From Ornithinimicrobium faecis (GTDB lineage Bacteria; Actinomycetota; Actinomycetes; Actinomycetales; Dermatophilaceae), in the NCBI RefSeq assembly GCF_023923225.1, contig NZ_CP099489.1, positions 1,550,001-1,614,000 on the forward strand: a DNA stretch of 64,000 nucleotides. Reading direction: 5' to 3'. A program made the position numbers and the translations under genes. Position 1 is the first letter of the stretch. Every line of letters starts with the position of its first letter. The notes beneath the pieces were generated by a model, which had not been told where the DNA came from, ran no database searches, and saw nothing but the letters and a program-made list of their open reading frames with translations. Of the stretch, positions 26,308 through 35,427 are shown in pieces.

Positions 26308-29300
26308 GTCGTGCGTGCCCGGCGGCGCCATGGAGCCGCCCACGGTGATGGACTGACGATTCTCCGAGACGACCAATGACACCGGCACCTGAGTGTGCTG
26401 GTTCTTGCCGGCCGTGCCCGAGACCAGGAGCGAGGCCTCATAGGTGCCAGGCTCGAGGCCAGTGGGATCCACGGTGAAGGGCACGACTGCCGTGTCTCCG
26501 GGCGCCACCGAGCCCGTGTCCTGCGTGAGCTTGAGCCACGGCACGTCGCCCACTGAGGGGGAGTCGGTCGCGATGCGGCGCACGACGCCCTCGACCTGGT
26601 CATACGCCCACAAGCTCCCGTCGGGACCGACCTCGAGGCCGGCTCCGCTGAGTTGCTGCGTGCCCGGGTCGGCGATCGTCGAGATCGTTGCACAGGTGCG
26701 GGGGTCGATCTGATAGATGGTGTCCGTCTCGGAGTTGGTCGCCATCCACAGAGTGCGATCGAGCGGGTCGAACCCGAGCCCGGAGATCGCCCTGTCCTCA
26801 GTGCTGCAGTGAGAGAGCAGAGCACCCGGGGTCTCGAAGGACTGACCGGCGACGGCATAGACAACGCCCTCGTTCCAGCCACCGACATAGAAGATGTCCT
26901 CCGCCACGTCATAGGCCAGGCCACGCTGCGAGACCGCCGTCCACTGTTGGCCGTGCACGGTGTAAGCCACCTCACCGGTGTCGGTGTCCCAGCAGTGGAT
27001 CCCGTTGGCGGTCGGTCCCTCGCCGACGTCGAGCTGGCACATGTTGCCGTCGCCGTCCGGGGCCATGTCCGCCTGCCAGGCGCCGGCCCACGTCGCGTCG
27101 TGCACGGTGCCTGTGGGGGTGCCGTCGCGCAGGAACTCCGTGTTGTCACGTGATCGCCCGTCGATGTCGGAGACCCAGACGGTCTCGTCCGTGGTGCCGA
27201 GGCCATACCCCTTCGTCACGCCTGCGGCGGGCCACTCGGCGACCACCTCAGCGGGGGACGTTGCCGGAACGTTGTCCGGGCCGTGCTCCGCCAGGGCAAG
27301 CCCCTCAGTGGTGCGGGCCAGGGAGTCCTGCGGGTCGGCATACTCCTGGGTGGTCTTCTGCGCGGACGGCTGGTCCTGGACGCTCGGGGCGTGGGACGAG
27401 CCCGTCGTGGCCGGCAACGCGCCACTCTCGACCTCCTGGATCTCCCATTTCAGGTCGGCCGTCCCGGTGTTGGTGATGGCCAGCTCGCGATAGGTCGTGC
27501 TGTCCTTGCCGATCACGGTGTCGGAGTGTGTCGTCTCGGCGCTCAGTGTCGCGGTCACCAGCTCGTGGTCGAGCGTCAGCACGTCGCCCTCACCGGTGAT
27601 GGTGACCTGCTCCCGGGACGTGCTGTAGTTGAACCGGTTGGCCGTGACGGTGTAGGTCCCTGGGAACAGCAGGGTGCGGTAGGCGCCGTCGGCACCAGTG
27701 CGGGAGCGGCGCACGACGGTGCCGTCCTCGTCCGTGACCACGACCCACGCGTCCGCCACGCCATCGCCGGTGTTGGCGTCGGTCACGGTCCCGGTGACCG
27801 AGTCGTTGGCCGGGAGACTGAAATGGATCTGCCGGTCGTTGGACAGGGACCGCTCGCTGTGGGAGAACTGGAAGGCCACCGTGCCGTCAGCGTTCTCCAA
27901 CCCGACCGTGGCGCCCATGCCGACCTCGTGGCCGTAGGGCTCCTCGTCCAGGTTGCGGTAAGCGAAGGTGATCTCGCCGTTCTCCCACAGGGTGGCCTCG
28001 AAGTCCAGGGTCCCCTCGCCGTACCAGAGGTTGACGTCGCGGTATTCGATCACGAACCCGCGGTTGGGTGCCTCGCCGATGACACCGGTGTAGATGCCGC
28101 CGTGCTCCTGGATGTCCAACTTGCTCCAGAACGGGTAGACGCCGGCGTTGGGCGCCACCGGGTCGGGCAGCTTGCCGTTGAACCAGGTGCGCGGGCCGAC
28201 GAAGCTGATCTCGCCGTTGGTGCCCAGGTGGACGCGGGAGTAGCCCACGCCGTAGTGCGTGACCGGGAAGGGCAGGTCGATCGAGGTCGTGTTGTCCTCG
28301 CCGCTGAGATCCACGAGGGTGTCGACCTCGACGTAGGCCGCGGGCTCGATGCCACAGGTGTAACCGAAGTCGTCGGTCACCCGCGCCAGGTCGATGTCCT
28401 GCGTCAGCGGCCCGTCCACCGTGACCTCGACGCTCTGCGCGGTGGTGCAGTGCGGCAGGTCGGCGGTCAGGGTGTAGGTGTCGACCGGGACGTCGGGGAT
28501 CGCGTAGTTCCCGTTGGTGTCTGTCGTGACCGCAGGCAGGGGAGTGTCGTCCACGGAGACCGTGGCCCCCGCGAGCGGCTCGCCATCCGAGGTGACCGTG
28601 CCGCTGATCGCGTGGGTCGCGGCCACCTCCAGAGCAATGGCCTCGGTCAGGGCACTGTCCTGCGTGATGGTGACGGTCGTGGTGGCTCCGACGAAGCCGA
28701 AGGCCGAGGTGACCAGCTGCCACTCGCCGACCGGCAACTCCATCCGGAAGGCGCCGTCGGCCGCGGTCGTCAGGGTGCGCAGGGCCGTGCCCTGGGAGTC
28801 ACTGGCCACGATCTTGGCTCCCTCGATCGGGGCTCCGTCGGCTGTCGACGTCACGGCTCCGTCGACGAAACCACTGACCGGGTAGGAGAACCGGACCTGG
28901 TCATCGTTGGACAGCATCTCCTCGCGGAAGGAGTACTGCACCCCCACCTTGCCCTCGGCGTCCTCGATGCCGATCGAGGACGTGAAGCCCAGCTCCAGCG
29001 GGTCCTCAGGGTCGAGGTTGCGATAGGCGAACGTGATGGTGTCGTCCTCCCAGAAGGTCACCTCGAAATCGACCGGCGCGGCGTTGTCGTACTGGCCGAT
29101 CATGTTGCGGTACTCCACCACCAGGCCGCGGTGCGGGGCCGTGCCGGTGACGGTCGTGAAGACCCCGCCGCCCTCGGCGGGCTTGGCCGCGCGCCAGAAG
29201 GGATAGACCGCCGCGTTTGCGCCGGACGTGGAGGGCAGCCGGGTGGGGAAGGCCTGCGCGTTCTCCCCCTGGAAGTTCACGTGGCCGTGCACCGAGACGT

Positions 29301-31419
29301 AGGCGTGCTCGGTGTAGGTCTGGCCGTAGTAGGTGATCGGGAAGGGCAGGTCGATGGTGGTGGTGGGGTTTGCCGTCGACAGGTCGAGGGGCTGGTCGGC
29401 CTCGACGTATGCCGTGGGCTCCAGTGCGCAGGAGTAGCCGTAGGCGTCGGCGGTGCGCACCAGGGCGAAGTCCAGGGTGGTGTTCTCCTCGATCGTGGTG
29501 GCGGTGGTCTCGGGGTCGGTGCAGTTGGTGAGGGCAGCAGACACGGTGTAGTCACCCGCGGGGACCTGGATGCTGTAGCTGCCGGTGGGGTCGGTCTGCA
29601 CCGGCTCCAACGGGGTGTTGGTCACCGCGACGGTCGCGCCATAGACCGGCTCACCGGTCGTGGAGTCGGTGATGGTGCCGCTCACGACGTGGTTGGCCAG
29701 GGCCTCCAGCACGAGTTCCGTCGTCGTGCCCTCGCCACCCACCAGGGTGACCGTCGTCGTCGCCGTGGAAAAGCCGAAGAACGAGGCGGTGACGTCCCAC
29801 TGGCCGTCCGCCAGTGTCACGTCGAAAGTGCCGTCGGCGTCGGTCGTGGTGGTGCGGACCCGGTCGTCCTGGGTGAGCCGGATCGAGGCACCCTCCATGG
29901 CGTCACCGCCGTCGTCGGTGACGGTCCCGGTGAGGGTGCCTCCGCGGGGCCCGGCCTCGAGCAGCGCCAGGGCGTCGAGGCGTCCCTCGCCATAGACGTT
30001 GTTGTTCTCTGGCGTGCCGCCGCACTGGTCGTCGGGGGTGTCGATTGCGGTGCCGTCGAGCAGGTCGCGGGTGGCCTGGACGTCACCGATCAGGGCGGGG
30101 GAGCCCGCCCACAACAGCGCGATCGCACCGGAGACGTGCGGTGCAGCCATGGAGGTGCCGGAGCCGATGACATAGCCCCCACCGGGGAAGGAGGAGCGCA
30201 CCTCAACGCCGGGGGCGCTGATGTCGGGCTTGATGGTGCCGTCCTGGCCGGGTCCGCGGGAGGAGAACTCGCCCACCACGTTGTCCACGTCGTGCGCGCC
30301 GACGGAATAGCTCAGGGTGCGGCTGCCGGGGCTGCCGCTGGTCTCGCACTCGGGGCCGGCGTTCCCGTTGGACCAGACGGCAAAGATGCCGGCGTCCATC
30401 CACGCCTGCTGGAGGTCCTCCATGAACGGGTCGTTGGAGGGCAGCGTGCTGCCCCAGGAGTTGTTGATGATGTGTGGCCTCTTGCTGGGGTCCGGGTCCT
30501 GCCCGTTCACCCTGGTGGGAGCGAGCATCCACTCCGCCGAGCCGATCAGCGCAGAGTCGTTGGGGCAGCAACCGTTGGCGGCGATCCAGGTGGCACCGGG
30601 CGCCACACCGATGTGGTCGTCGCCGTCGGCGCCGAGCATGCTGCCCATTGTGTGGGTGCCGTGTCCGTCGGTGTCGCAGGGCGTGTCTCCGCAGGAGTTC
30701 GTGGCGTCGAACCAGTTGTAGTCGTTGTCGACGGTGCCGTCGGTCTGGTGGCCGCGATACTGCTGCGTGAGGGCCGGGTGGGTGTAGTCCACGCCGGTGT
30801 CGATGTTGGCGATTGTGATGCCGTCGCCCGTGACGCCGAACTCGTCCCAGACGTCGTCGGCGTTGATGTTGGCCACGCCCCACTCGATCTGGGCTGCAGC
30901 GGCCTCCGCCGCCACCTCCTGGGTGACGGGGTCAGGCTCGGTGTAGCTCGTGGGAGCAATGATCGACTCGACAGCAGGCACCGCGGCCAGTTCGGTCGCC
31001 AGCTCAGCAGTGCCCTCGTTGACGAAGAGCGAGTTGACCAGCCAGTGGGCTTCATAGTCCACGCCCCGCTCATCGAGCAGGTCGCGGATCGGGCGCTGGG
31101 CCTCCTCGGCGCTGTCGCGCAGGGTCTCGTAGACGAACGCACCTCGCTCGTCCCAGTCGGCGATCTCCTGCGCCGCGCTGGTGTCCGGCGCGTCGCCCAG
31201 TCTCACCCAGTAGCCGGTGGTCTCATCCTCGACCAGAGCCTGTGTGACGGCGTCCGCGATCTTGGCCTCGGTCGTGGGGGCCTCGCTGGCGGGGGCTTCG
31301 GGGTCAGGTGGTGGGGCAGCCGTTGCCGTCGGTGCGGTGACGAGGAGACTCGCAACAAGGGCGATCAGCGCCCAGAACGTGGCGAGACCTCGGATGGACA
31401 ATGGACTCCTGCTGGACAT
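26305..31419 (-). CDS. Large secreted subtilisin-like (S8) protease with carboxypeptidase-regulatory-like domains and C-terminal propeller-like region
   Basis: 1704 aa. ATG 31419 follows AGGAGT and opens a signal peptide ending near TATAAPPP. A propeptide-like segment (about 45-180) precedes the S8 catalytic domain with D207 (NIDTGVDYTHPAL), H253 (GHGTHTMG) and S423 (GTSMAAPH). Then come three 'carboxypeptidase regulatory-like' beta domains (GTLTGTVTDDGGDAMEGASI, VDGAVTSTADGAPIEGAKI, VTGTVTDANTGDGVADAWV) and related shorter ones, alternating with beta-rich modules whose conserved core reads FPITYYGQTY / FPVTHYGVGY. The last 300 residues look like a WD/NHL-type propeller, ending in a beta-sandwich. 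It is a cell-surface or extracellular protease. Its TGA stop lies in the inverted-repeat element. A TrmB/LuxR-type regulator is divergent. Confidence 0.9.
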   Translation of the reverse strand: MSSRSPLSIRGLATFWALIALVASLLVTAPTATAAPPPDPEAPASEAPTTEAKIADAVTQALVEDETTGYWVRLGDAPDTSAAQEIADWDERGAFVYETLRDSAEEAQRPIRDLLDERGVDYEAHWLVNSLFVNEGTAELATELAAVPAVESIIAPTSYTEPDPVTQEVAAEAAAAQIEWGVANINADDVWDEFGVTGDGITIANIDTGVDYTHPALTQQYRGHQTDGTVDNDYNWFDATNSCGDTPCDTDGHGTHTMGSMLGADGDDHIGVAPGATWIAANGCCPNDSALIGSAEWMLAPTRVNGQDPDPSKRPHIINNSWGSTLPSNDPFMEDLQQAWMDAGIFAVWSNGNAGPECETSGSPGSRTLSYSVGAHDVDNVVGEFSSRGPGQDGTIKPDISAPGVEVRSSFPGGGYVIGSGTSMAAPHVSGAIALLWAGSPALIGDVQATRDLLDGTAIDTPDDQCGGTPENNNVYGEGRLDALALLEAGPRGGTLTGTVTDDGGDAMEGASIRLTQDDRVRTTTTDADGTFDVTLADGQWDVTASFFGFSTATTTVTLVGGEGTTTELVLEALANHVVSGTITDSTTGEPVYGATVAVTNTPLEPVQTDPTGSYSIQVPAGDYTVSAALTNCTDPETTATTIEENTTLDFALVRTADAYGYSCALEPTAYVEADQPLDLSTANPTTTIDLPFPITYYGQTYTEHAYVSVHGHVNFQGENAQAFPTRLPSTSGANAAVYPFWRAAKPAEGGGVFTTVTGTAPHRGLVVEYRNMIGQYDNAAPVDFEVTFWEDDTITFAYRNLDPEDPLELGFTSSIGIEDAEGKVGVQYSFREEMLSNDDQVRFSYPVSGFVDGAVTSTADGAPIEGAKIVASDSQGTALRTLTTAADGAFRMELPVGEWQLVTSAFGFVGATTTVTITQDSALTEAIALEVAATHAISGTVTSDGEPLAGATVSVDDTPLPAVTTDTNGNYAIPDVPVDTYTLTADLPHCTTAQSVEVTVDGPLTQDIDLARVTDDFGYTCGIEPAAYVEVDTLVDLSGEDNTTSIDLPFPVTHYGVGYSRVHLGTNGEISFVGPRTWFNGKLPDPVAPNAGVYPFWSKLDIQEHGGIYTGVIGEAPNRGFVIEYRDVNLWYGEGTLDFEATLWENGEITFAYRNLDEEPYGHEVGMGATVGLENADGTVAFQFSHSERSLSNDRQIHFSLPANDSVTGTVTDANTGDGVADAWVVVTDEDGTVVRRSRTGADGAYRTLLFPGTYTVTANRFNYSTSREQVTITGEGDVLTLDHELVTATLSAETTHSDTVIGKDSTTYRELAITNTGTADLKWEIQEVESGALPATTGSSHAPSVQDQPSAQKTTQEYADPQDSLARTTEGLALAEHGPDNVPATSPAEVVAEWPAAGVTKGYGLGTTDETVWVSDIDGRSRDNTEFLRDGTPTGTVHDATWAGAWQADMAPDGDGNMCQLDVGEGPTANGIHCWDTDTGEVAYTVHGQQWTAVSQRGLAYDVAEDIFYVGGWNEGVVYAVAGQSFETPGALLSHCSTEDRAISGLGFDPLDRTLWMATNSETDTIYQIDPRTCATISTIADPGTQQLSGAGLEVGPDGSLWAYDQVEGVVRRIATDSPSVGDVPWLKLTQDTGSVAPGDTAVVPFTVDPTGLEPGTYEASLLVSGTAGKNQHTQVPVSLVVSENRQSITVGGSMAPPGTHD

Positions 31420-31573
31420 CAAGAACCTGACTCCTGGGGTTGAGCACGCACAGTGGCTGCCCCCCTTGGGCGCCACGTCGATGCAAAGGAGTTGGGGCGC
31501 GGTGCCGCCAACCTGGTGAACACTCGCACCCGGTCGGTGACGGGTCAATAGAATCTGGTGGCGAGTTCCTGGC

Positions 31574-31595
31574 AGGTGTCGGGAAACTGACACCT
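31574..31595. promoter_or_regulatory. Perfect dyad just upstream of the TrmB/LuxR-type gene
   Basis: AGGTGTC (31574-31580), 8 bp, GACACCT (31589-31595) form a perfect 7-bp inverted repeat ending 5 bp before ATG 31601. Its place in the 181-bp divergent intergenic region suggests an operator for the regulator and perhaps the subtilase. Function is inferred. Confidence 0.5.
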
Positions 31596-31600
31596 CGACG

Positions 31601-32602
31601 ATGAGTGGTGGGAGGCCAGCAGTGTTGGAGCCGATCGGACTGTCTGCCGCGGAGGAAGCGGTCTATGACGCACTCGTGCGCCGGGTGGAGGCCAACACCG
31701 CTGAGCTGACTCAGGACGCTGGCGTGTCAACGGTGGCAACCCGCAAGGCGCTGCGGACGTTGGAGGAACTGGGGTTGGCGACCCGTGGCGGAGGGCGCCC
31801 AGTGCGTTTCCTGGCTGCGCCCCCGGACACGGCCATCGAGACGCTGCTGCGGGATCGTGAGGACGGGATCCGCTCGGTGCGCCAGCAGGTCCACTCGCTG
31901 ATGGACAGTTATCGCGCTGGCACCAGGTTCACCTCGCCGACCGAGCTGATCGAGGTGATTGTCGGTCGACAGGAGTTGGCGCAGCGGTGGGAGCAGATGC
32001 AGCGCGGTGCCCTCACACAGGTGCGTGGCTTTGACGCTCCGCCCTACTCCGCGGTGCGCGGGCAGCGGGAGAGTAACCCGGTTGAGTTGGATCTGCTGGA
32101 GCGGGGAGTGGACTATCGGGTCGTCTATGCCAAGGAAGCCACGGAGCTGCCCGGGTGGCTGGACGATGTGATGTTGGGGATGCGTCAGGGCGAGCAGTCC
32201 CGGATCTCCCTGCACGTGCCGCTGAAGCTGGCGATCGCGGATGACCGGATGGCGATCCTCCCGCTGCTGCGCACCGGCGATGACGCTGTCACGGCGTCCT
32301 ATCTGATCCACCCCTCGCCGCTCCTGGACGCCCTCGCCGCCTTGTTCGAGTCCGTCTGGGAGCGCGCGGTCCCCGTTCGGGAAGCCGTGCGTGGAGCGAC
32401 GGACGCAGAGGACGCCCTGTCGCCCGACGAGGCCGAGTTGCTCACCCTGTTGGCCGCTGGCCTCACCGACACCGCTGTCGCCCGCGCGAAACAGTGGAGC
32501 GAGCGCACCGTGCAGCGACATGTCCAGCGGATGATGGCGCGCCTCGGCGTGCAAACTCGCTTCCAGATCGCTCTGGAGGCCAGTCGGCGCGGGTGGATCT
32601 GA
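31601..32602 (+). CDS. TrmB-like winged helix plus LuxR-type HTH transcriptional regulator
   Basis: 333 aa. Residues about 8-65 form a TrmB-type winged helix (AAEEAVYDALVRRVEANTAE, VSTVATRKALRTLEELGLAT). A central domain (about 100-240) of the kind found in TrmB/LuxR hybrids follows, then a LuxR-class HTH (DEAELLTLLAAGLTDTAVARAKQWSERTVQRHVQRMMARLG, about 270-312). Such proteins are common in Streptomyces-type actinobacteria and often sit next to secreted-enzyme genes. GTG 31622, which has GGGAGG upstream, is a competing start. It is divergent from the large subtilase and probably controls it. Confidence 0.85.
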   Translation: MSGGRPAVLEPIGLSAAEEAVYDALVRRVEANTAELTQDAGVSTVATRKALRTLEELGLATRGGGRPVRFLAAPPDTAIETLLRDREDGIRSVRQQVHSLMDSYRAGTRFTSPTELIEVIVGRQELAQRWEQMQRGALTQVRGFDAPPYSAVRGQRESNPVELDLLERGVDYRVVYAKEATELPGWLDDVMLGMRQGEQSRISLHVPLKLAIADDRMAILPLLRTGDDAVTASYLIHPSPLLDALAALFESVWERAVPVREAVRGATDAEDALSPDEAELLTLLAAGLTDTAVARAKQWSERTVQRHVQRMMARLGVQTRFQIALEASRRGWI

Positions 32603-32615
32603 CGCGCGCTGTTGC

Positions 32616-32685
32616 TGACCTCGCGAAGTGGACCTTGCGTTCGACGCCCGGTGAGCGAAAAATCAAGGTCGCAATCGCGAGGTCA
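32616..32685. repeat. Inverted-repeat element, copy B, overlapping the stop of the low-complexity membrane protein gene
   Basis: The left arm 32616-32637 matches copy A (26238-26259) at 21 of 22 bases; the right arm 32664-32685 again ends GGTCA and carries the TGA stop (32683-32685) of the minus-strand gene. The arms pair with a handful of central mismatches. It lies between two convergent genes, as copy A does, and its loop differs from copy A, as expected if pairing matters more than loop sequence. Confidence 0.87.
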
Positions 32686-34416
32686 GTCTTCTGAGCGCGG
32701 GGGCGGGGGGAACTGCTGTGTGCGGTCCGTGTCGTCGCCGTCCTGCTGCTCTGCGTGCTCGCCCTGCCCTGAGGTCTCGCCCTCGGTGGGCTGGGGGGAG
32801 CCGTGGTCGCCGTCAGTGGTCTGCGCTGATGACTCCGGAGCCGGGGACGATTCGCCGGGCGTCCATGCCGTGGCGCCCGTGCCGGGGGTGCCCTGACCCT
32901 GCGGGGTGAAAGCCTGCGTGGCGTCCTGCCCCGTCGTGTCCTGACCCGTCGTGTCCTGCCCGAAGGGCTGGCGCTGGGCCTCGTGGCTCGGCCCGGACTG
33001 GTCGGAGCCATAGGGCTGCTGACCCTCGGGCGCCTTGCCCTCAGGTGCGGGCTGGCCCTGATCGCCCTGGCTCTGCTGCCCATATCCAGGGTGCTGGCGC
33101 TCACCGTAGGGGTAGGCCTGACTCTGATCGTGCTGTCCGTAATTCTGCGCGTAACCCTGAGTCTGGTCCGTTCCATAGGGCTGCTGACCGTAAGGCTGCT
33201 GGTTGGTGCTCTGGTCCTGGCCATAGGGCTGCTGACCGTAGGGCTGCTGGTTGGCGCTCTGGTCCTGACCGTAGCCCTGGCCCTGCTGGCCGTAGGGCTG
33301 CTGCTCGTGGGACTGCTGGCCCTGCTGCTCGCCGTAGCCGCCAGCGGGGGGATAACCCTGGCCCTGTCCGTAGGCCTGATTCTGGTCCTGGCCGTAGGAC
33401 GGCTGGCCGTAGCCCTGGCTCTGCTGGCCGTAGGGCTGCTGCTCGTGGGACTGCTGGCCCTGCTGCTGCTCGCCGTAGCCGCCAGCGGGCGGGTAGGCCT
33501 GGGTCTGGTCTGCCCCATAGCCCTGACCCTGCTGACCCTGACCCTGCGGGTAACCCTGGCTCTGGCTGCTGTCGCCCTGTCCCGGCTGGGCGTAGGGCGA
33601 CTGCTCGCCGTAGCCGCCCGAGGGCGGGTAGGCCTGAGTCTGGTCCTGCGGTGCGTAGCCACCCTGCTGGTCCTGCGGCGCGTAGCCGCCCTGCTGCGCA
33701 TACCCATCCTGCGGGGCATAGCCGCCCTGCTGGTCCTGCTGCGCGTAGCCATCCTGCGGTGCGTAGCCACCCTGCTGGTCTCCACCGGGGCCATAGCCAG
33801 CCGGCGGGTAGCCCTGCTGGTAGCCACCCTGCTGCGACGGGTAGCCGCCGCCGACGGGGACGTCGGTGTGCGAGCTGTAGTTATAGGAACCCGACGCGGC
33901 GGCCGCCTTGGGGGTCTTGCGACGGGTCAGGAGCGCGCCCAGACCCAGCAGGATCGCCGCGGCGAGGAGACCGGCACCGATGTAGAGGCCGAGCTCGCCG
34001 ATGATGCCGGGCGCCGTGGTGCGGGCGGCGTTGGGGCCGACAAAGACCGCTTCCTCGGTGCCCTGGCAGGAGATGGCATAGCTGCCGGCCTCGAGGTCGC
34101 TCGGGGTGCGGGCGATCTCAAAGAACTCACGGTCCCCGACGTCGACGGAATAGGTGGAGGTCGGACGCTCCATCGTGGCGTCACCGGCCTCACACACCAC
34201 GTCGGCGCGCACGTCGTCCTCGGCCCACAGCGACATCCCGGAGTCGGGGATCCGCACCGACTGGCCCGCGTTGATGCCGGTCATGTTGGGCGTGGCGGTG
34301 CTGAGCATGCCGAACAGCCCGAGACCGACCAGGACCAGGCCCGCGACTCCCAGCAGGGCCGCGAGGGCTCCGAGTGCCTTGGACGGGCCGCCTGACTTCT
34401 TCTCCCCATTAGCCAT
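32683..34416 (-). CDS. Membrane protein with a very long Tyr/Gly/Gln-rich low-complexity tail
   Basis: 577 aa from ATG 34416. Residues 20-42 and about 150-172 are transmembrane helices, with a beta-type extracytoplasmic domain between them (GMSLWAEDDVRADVVCEAGD ...). After RRKTPKA comes a disordered cytoplasmic tail of about 390 residues rich in Gly, Tyr, Gln, Pro and Ser, with endless variants of GYAPQDG, QQPYGQ and AYPPAGGYGEQ. The final 60 residues are Ser/Glu/Thr-rich, ending RSED. The tail resembles eukaryotic FUS-type prion-like domains in composition. I do not recognise a family. The DNA is a mosaic of related short repeats, which creates long open frames on the other strand. The TGA stop is in inverted-repeat copy B. 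Confidence 0.85.
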   Translation of the reverse strand: MANGEKKSGGPSKALGALAALLGVAGLVLVGLGLFGMLSTATPNMTGINAGQSVRIPDSGMSLWAEDDVRADVVCEAGDATMERPTSTYSVDVGDREFFEIARTPSDLEAGSYAISCQGTEEAVFVGPNAARTTAPGIIGELGLYIGAGLLAAAILLGLGALLTRRKTPKAAAASGSYNYSSHTDVPVGGGYPSQQGGYQQGYPPAGYGPGGDQQGGYAPQDGYAQQDQQGGYAPQDGYAQQGGYAPQDQQGGYAPQDQTQAYPPSGGYGEQSPYAQPGQGDSSQSQGYPQGQGQQGQGYGADQTQAYPPAGGYGEQQQGQQSHEQQPYGQQSQGYGQPSYGQDQNQAYGQGQGYPPAGGYGEQQGQQSHEQQPYGQQGQGYGQDQSANQQPYGQQPYGQDQSTNQQPYGQQPYGTDQTQGYAQNYGQHDQSQAYPYGERQHPGYGQQSQGDQGQPAPEGKAPEGQQPYGSDQSGPSHEAQRQPFGQDTTGQDTTGQDATQAFTPQGQGTPGTGATAWTPGESSPAPESSAQTTDGDHGSPQPTEGETSGQGEHAEQQDGDDTDRTQQFPPPPRSED

Positions 34417-34467
34417 GGTGCGGAATCTATCGCACGGGGAGCGCCGGTTCGAAGTGGCGCCAGCCAA

Positions 34468-34516
34468 GAGCACCGGGTCGCAGAGCACCGGGTCACAGAG
34501 CACGCCGGTCACAGAG
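34468..34516. repeat. 15-16 bp tandem repeats in the divergent promoter region
   Basis: Three units of the type AGAGCACCGGGTC(G/A)C at 34468-34482, 34483-34497 and 34498-34513, with a fourth decayed unit after them. They lie between the low-complexity protein gene and the EcsC-like gene. Function unknown. Confidence 0.6.
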
Positions 34517-34631
34517 CATGGCGGGTCGAAGGGGCAGGCCATCCGTTCGACGTGTGCTGGCGGTCGATCCGATGGCAGGATGGCGCAGGAAGCGTCGCGT
34601 GCGAGGTGCGGCCGAGACGACAGGAGTTGCC

Positions 34632-35330
34632 GTGGGTCTGTTTGGGATCGGTTCGGACAAGGAGCCCGAGGCTGCCGAGGCAGTGGCTGAGGCTGGCATC
34701 GGAGCGAAGTCGGCCAACGCCATCGTGGGCAAACTGATGGACATCGGCATCGACGGGCTCGGACCACTCGACTCCGTGACCGAGGTGGTCGCGGCCGCGA
34801 TGGGGGAGAAGAAGGGCGACACCGAGAAGGCCATCACCGACATCGTCCGGTCCCACATCAAGCTGGGGGCTGCTGGCGGTTTCCTCACCGGCATCGGCGG
34901 CTTCGTCACGATGGTCGCCTCGATGCCGGCCAACATCGCCGGCTTCTATGTGCTGGCCACCCGCATGGTCGGCAGCATCGCCTCGATCCGCGGCTATGAC
35001 CTCAACAAGCCCGAGGTGCGCACCGCCGTGCTGCTGACCCTGGTCGGCGCCGACAGCCAGGATCTGCTCGCCAAGGCCGGTGTCGCCGGCGGCGGCAAGC
35101 TGGCGTCGGTCGCGATGCAGCGCCTGCCCAAGGCGGCCGTCATGGTCATCAACAAGGGCGTGGGCTTCAAGCTGGCCACCCAGCTGGGCAGCAAGTCACT
35201 CAGCCGCCTGGGGCGGTTCGTCCCGGTCATCGGTGGTGGGATCGGCGCCGGCATCGACGGGTTCCTGATGAACCGGATCGCCGACCACGCCCGCGAGGAG
35301 TTCCCGGTCAGGGCCCTGACTGCCCCCTGA
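34632..35330 (+). CDS. EcsC-family protein
   Basis: 232 aa from GTG 34632, which follows CAGGAG; upstream in-frame starts lack a ribosome site. The EcsC pattern is seen in GFLTGIGGFVTMVASMPANIAGFYVLATRMVGSIASIRGYDL, LLTLVGAD and VPVIGGGIGAGIDGFLMNRIADHAREEF. Two or three hydrophobic helices suggest membrane association. The family is of uncertain function; in Bacillus EcsC is encoded with an ABC transporter, but no transporter is linked here. Confidence 0.85.
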   Translation: MGLFGIGSDKEPEAAEAVAEAGIGAKSANAIVGKLMDIGIDGLGPLDSVTEVVAAAMGEKKGDTEKAITDIVRSHIKLGAAGGFLTGIGGFVTMVASMPANIAGFYVLATRMVGSIASIRGYDLNKPEVRTAVLLTLVGADSQDLLAKAGVAGGGKLASVAMQRLPKAAVMVINKGVGFKLATQLGSKSLSRLGRFVPVIGGGIGAGIDGFLMNRIADHAREEFPVRALTAP

Positions 35331-35427
35331 TCCACGGTTGCACCCAGGGGGTCCCGGAGCGACCGGGTCGTCCACAGATCCTGGTGGACCGTGGTCGTCG
35401 GCGCCGTGAGTCGGGAGCGTGGGGGCC

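Noticed and set aside
27283..31443. Plus-strand open frame of 1386 codons opposite the subtilase gene
   Set aside because: It is a shadow of the high-GC minus-strand gene; the minus-strand frame has signal peptide, catalytic triad and GC-rich third positions. The same applies to long minus-strand frames opposite the M14 gene (5502-7502) and hrpA (7499-9469).
32983..34395. Plus-strand frame of 470 codons rich in Leu/Val/Gly opposite the low-complexity membrane protein
   Set aside because: It arises from the repetitive CAG/TAC-type codons of the minus-strand gene read backwards; no ribosome site or domain. The minus-strand gene has two clear membrane helices and a normal start.
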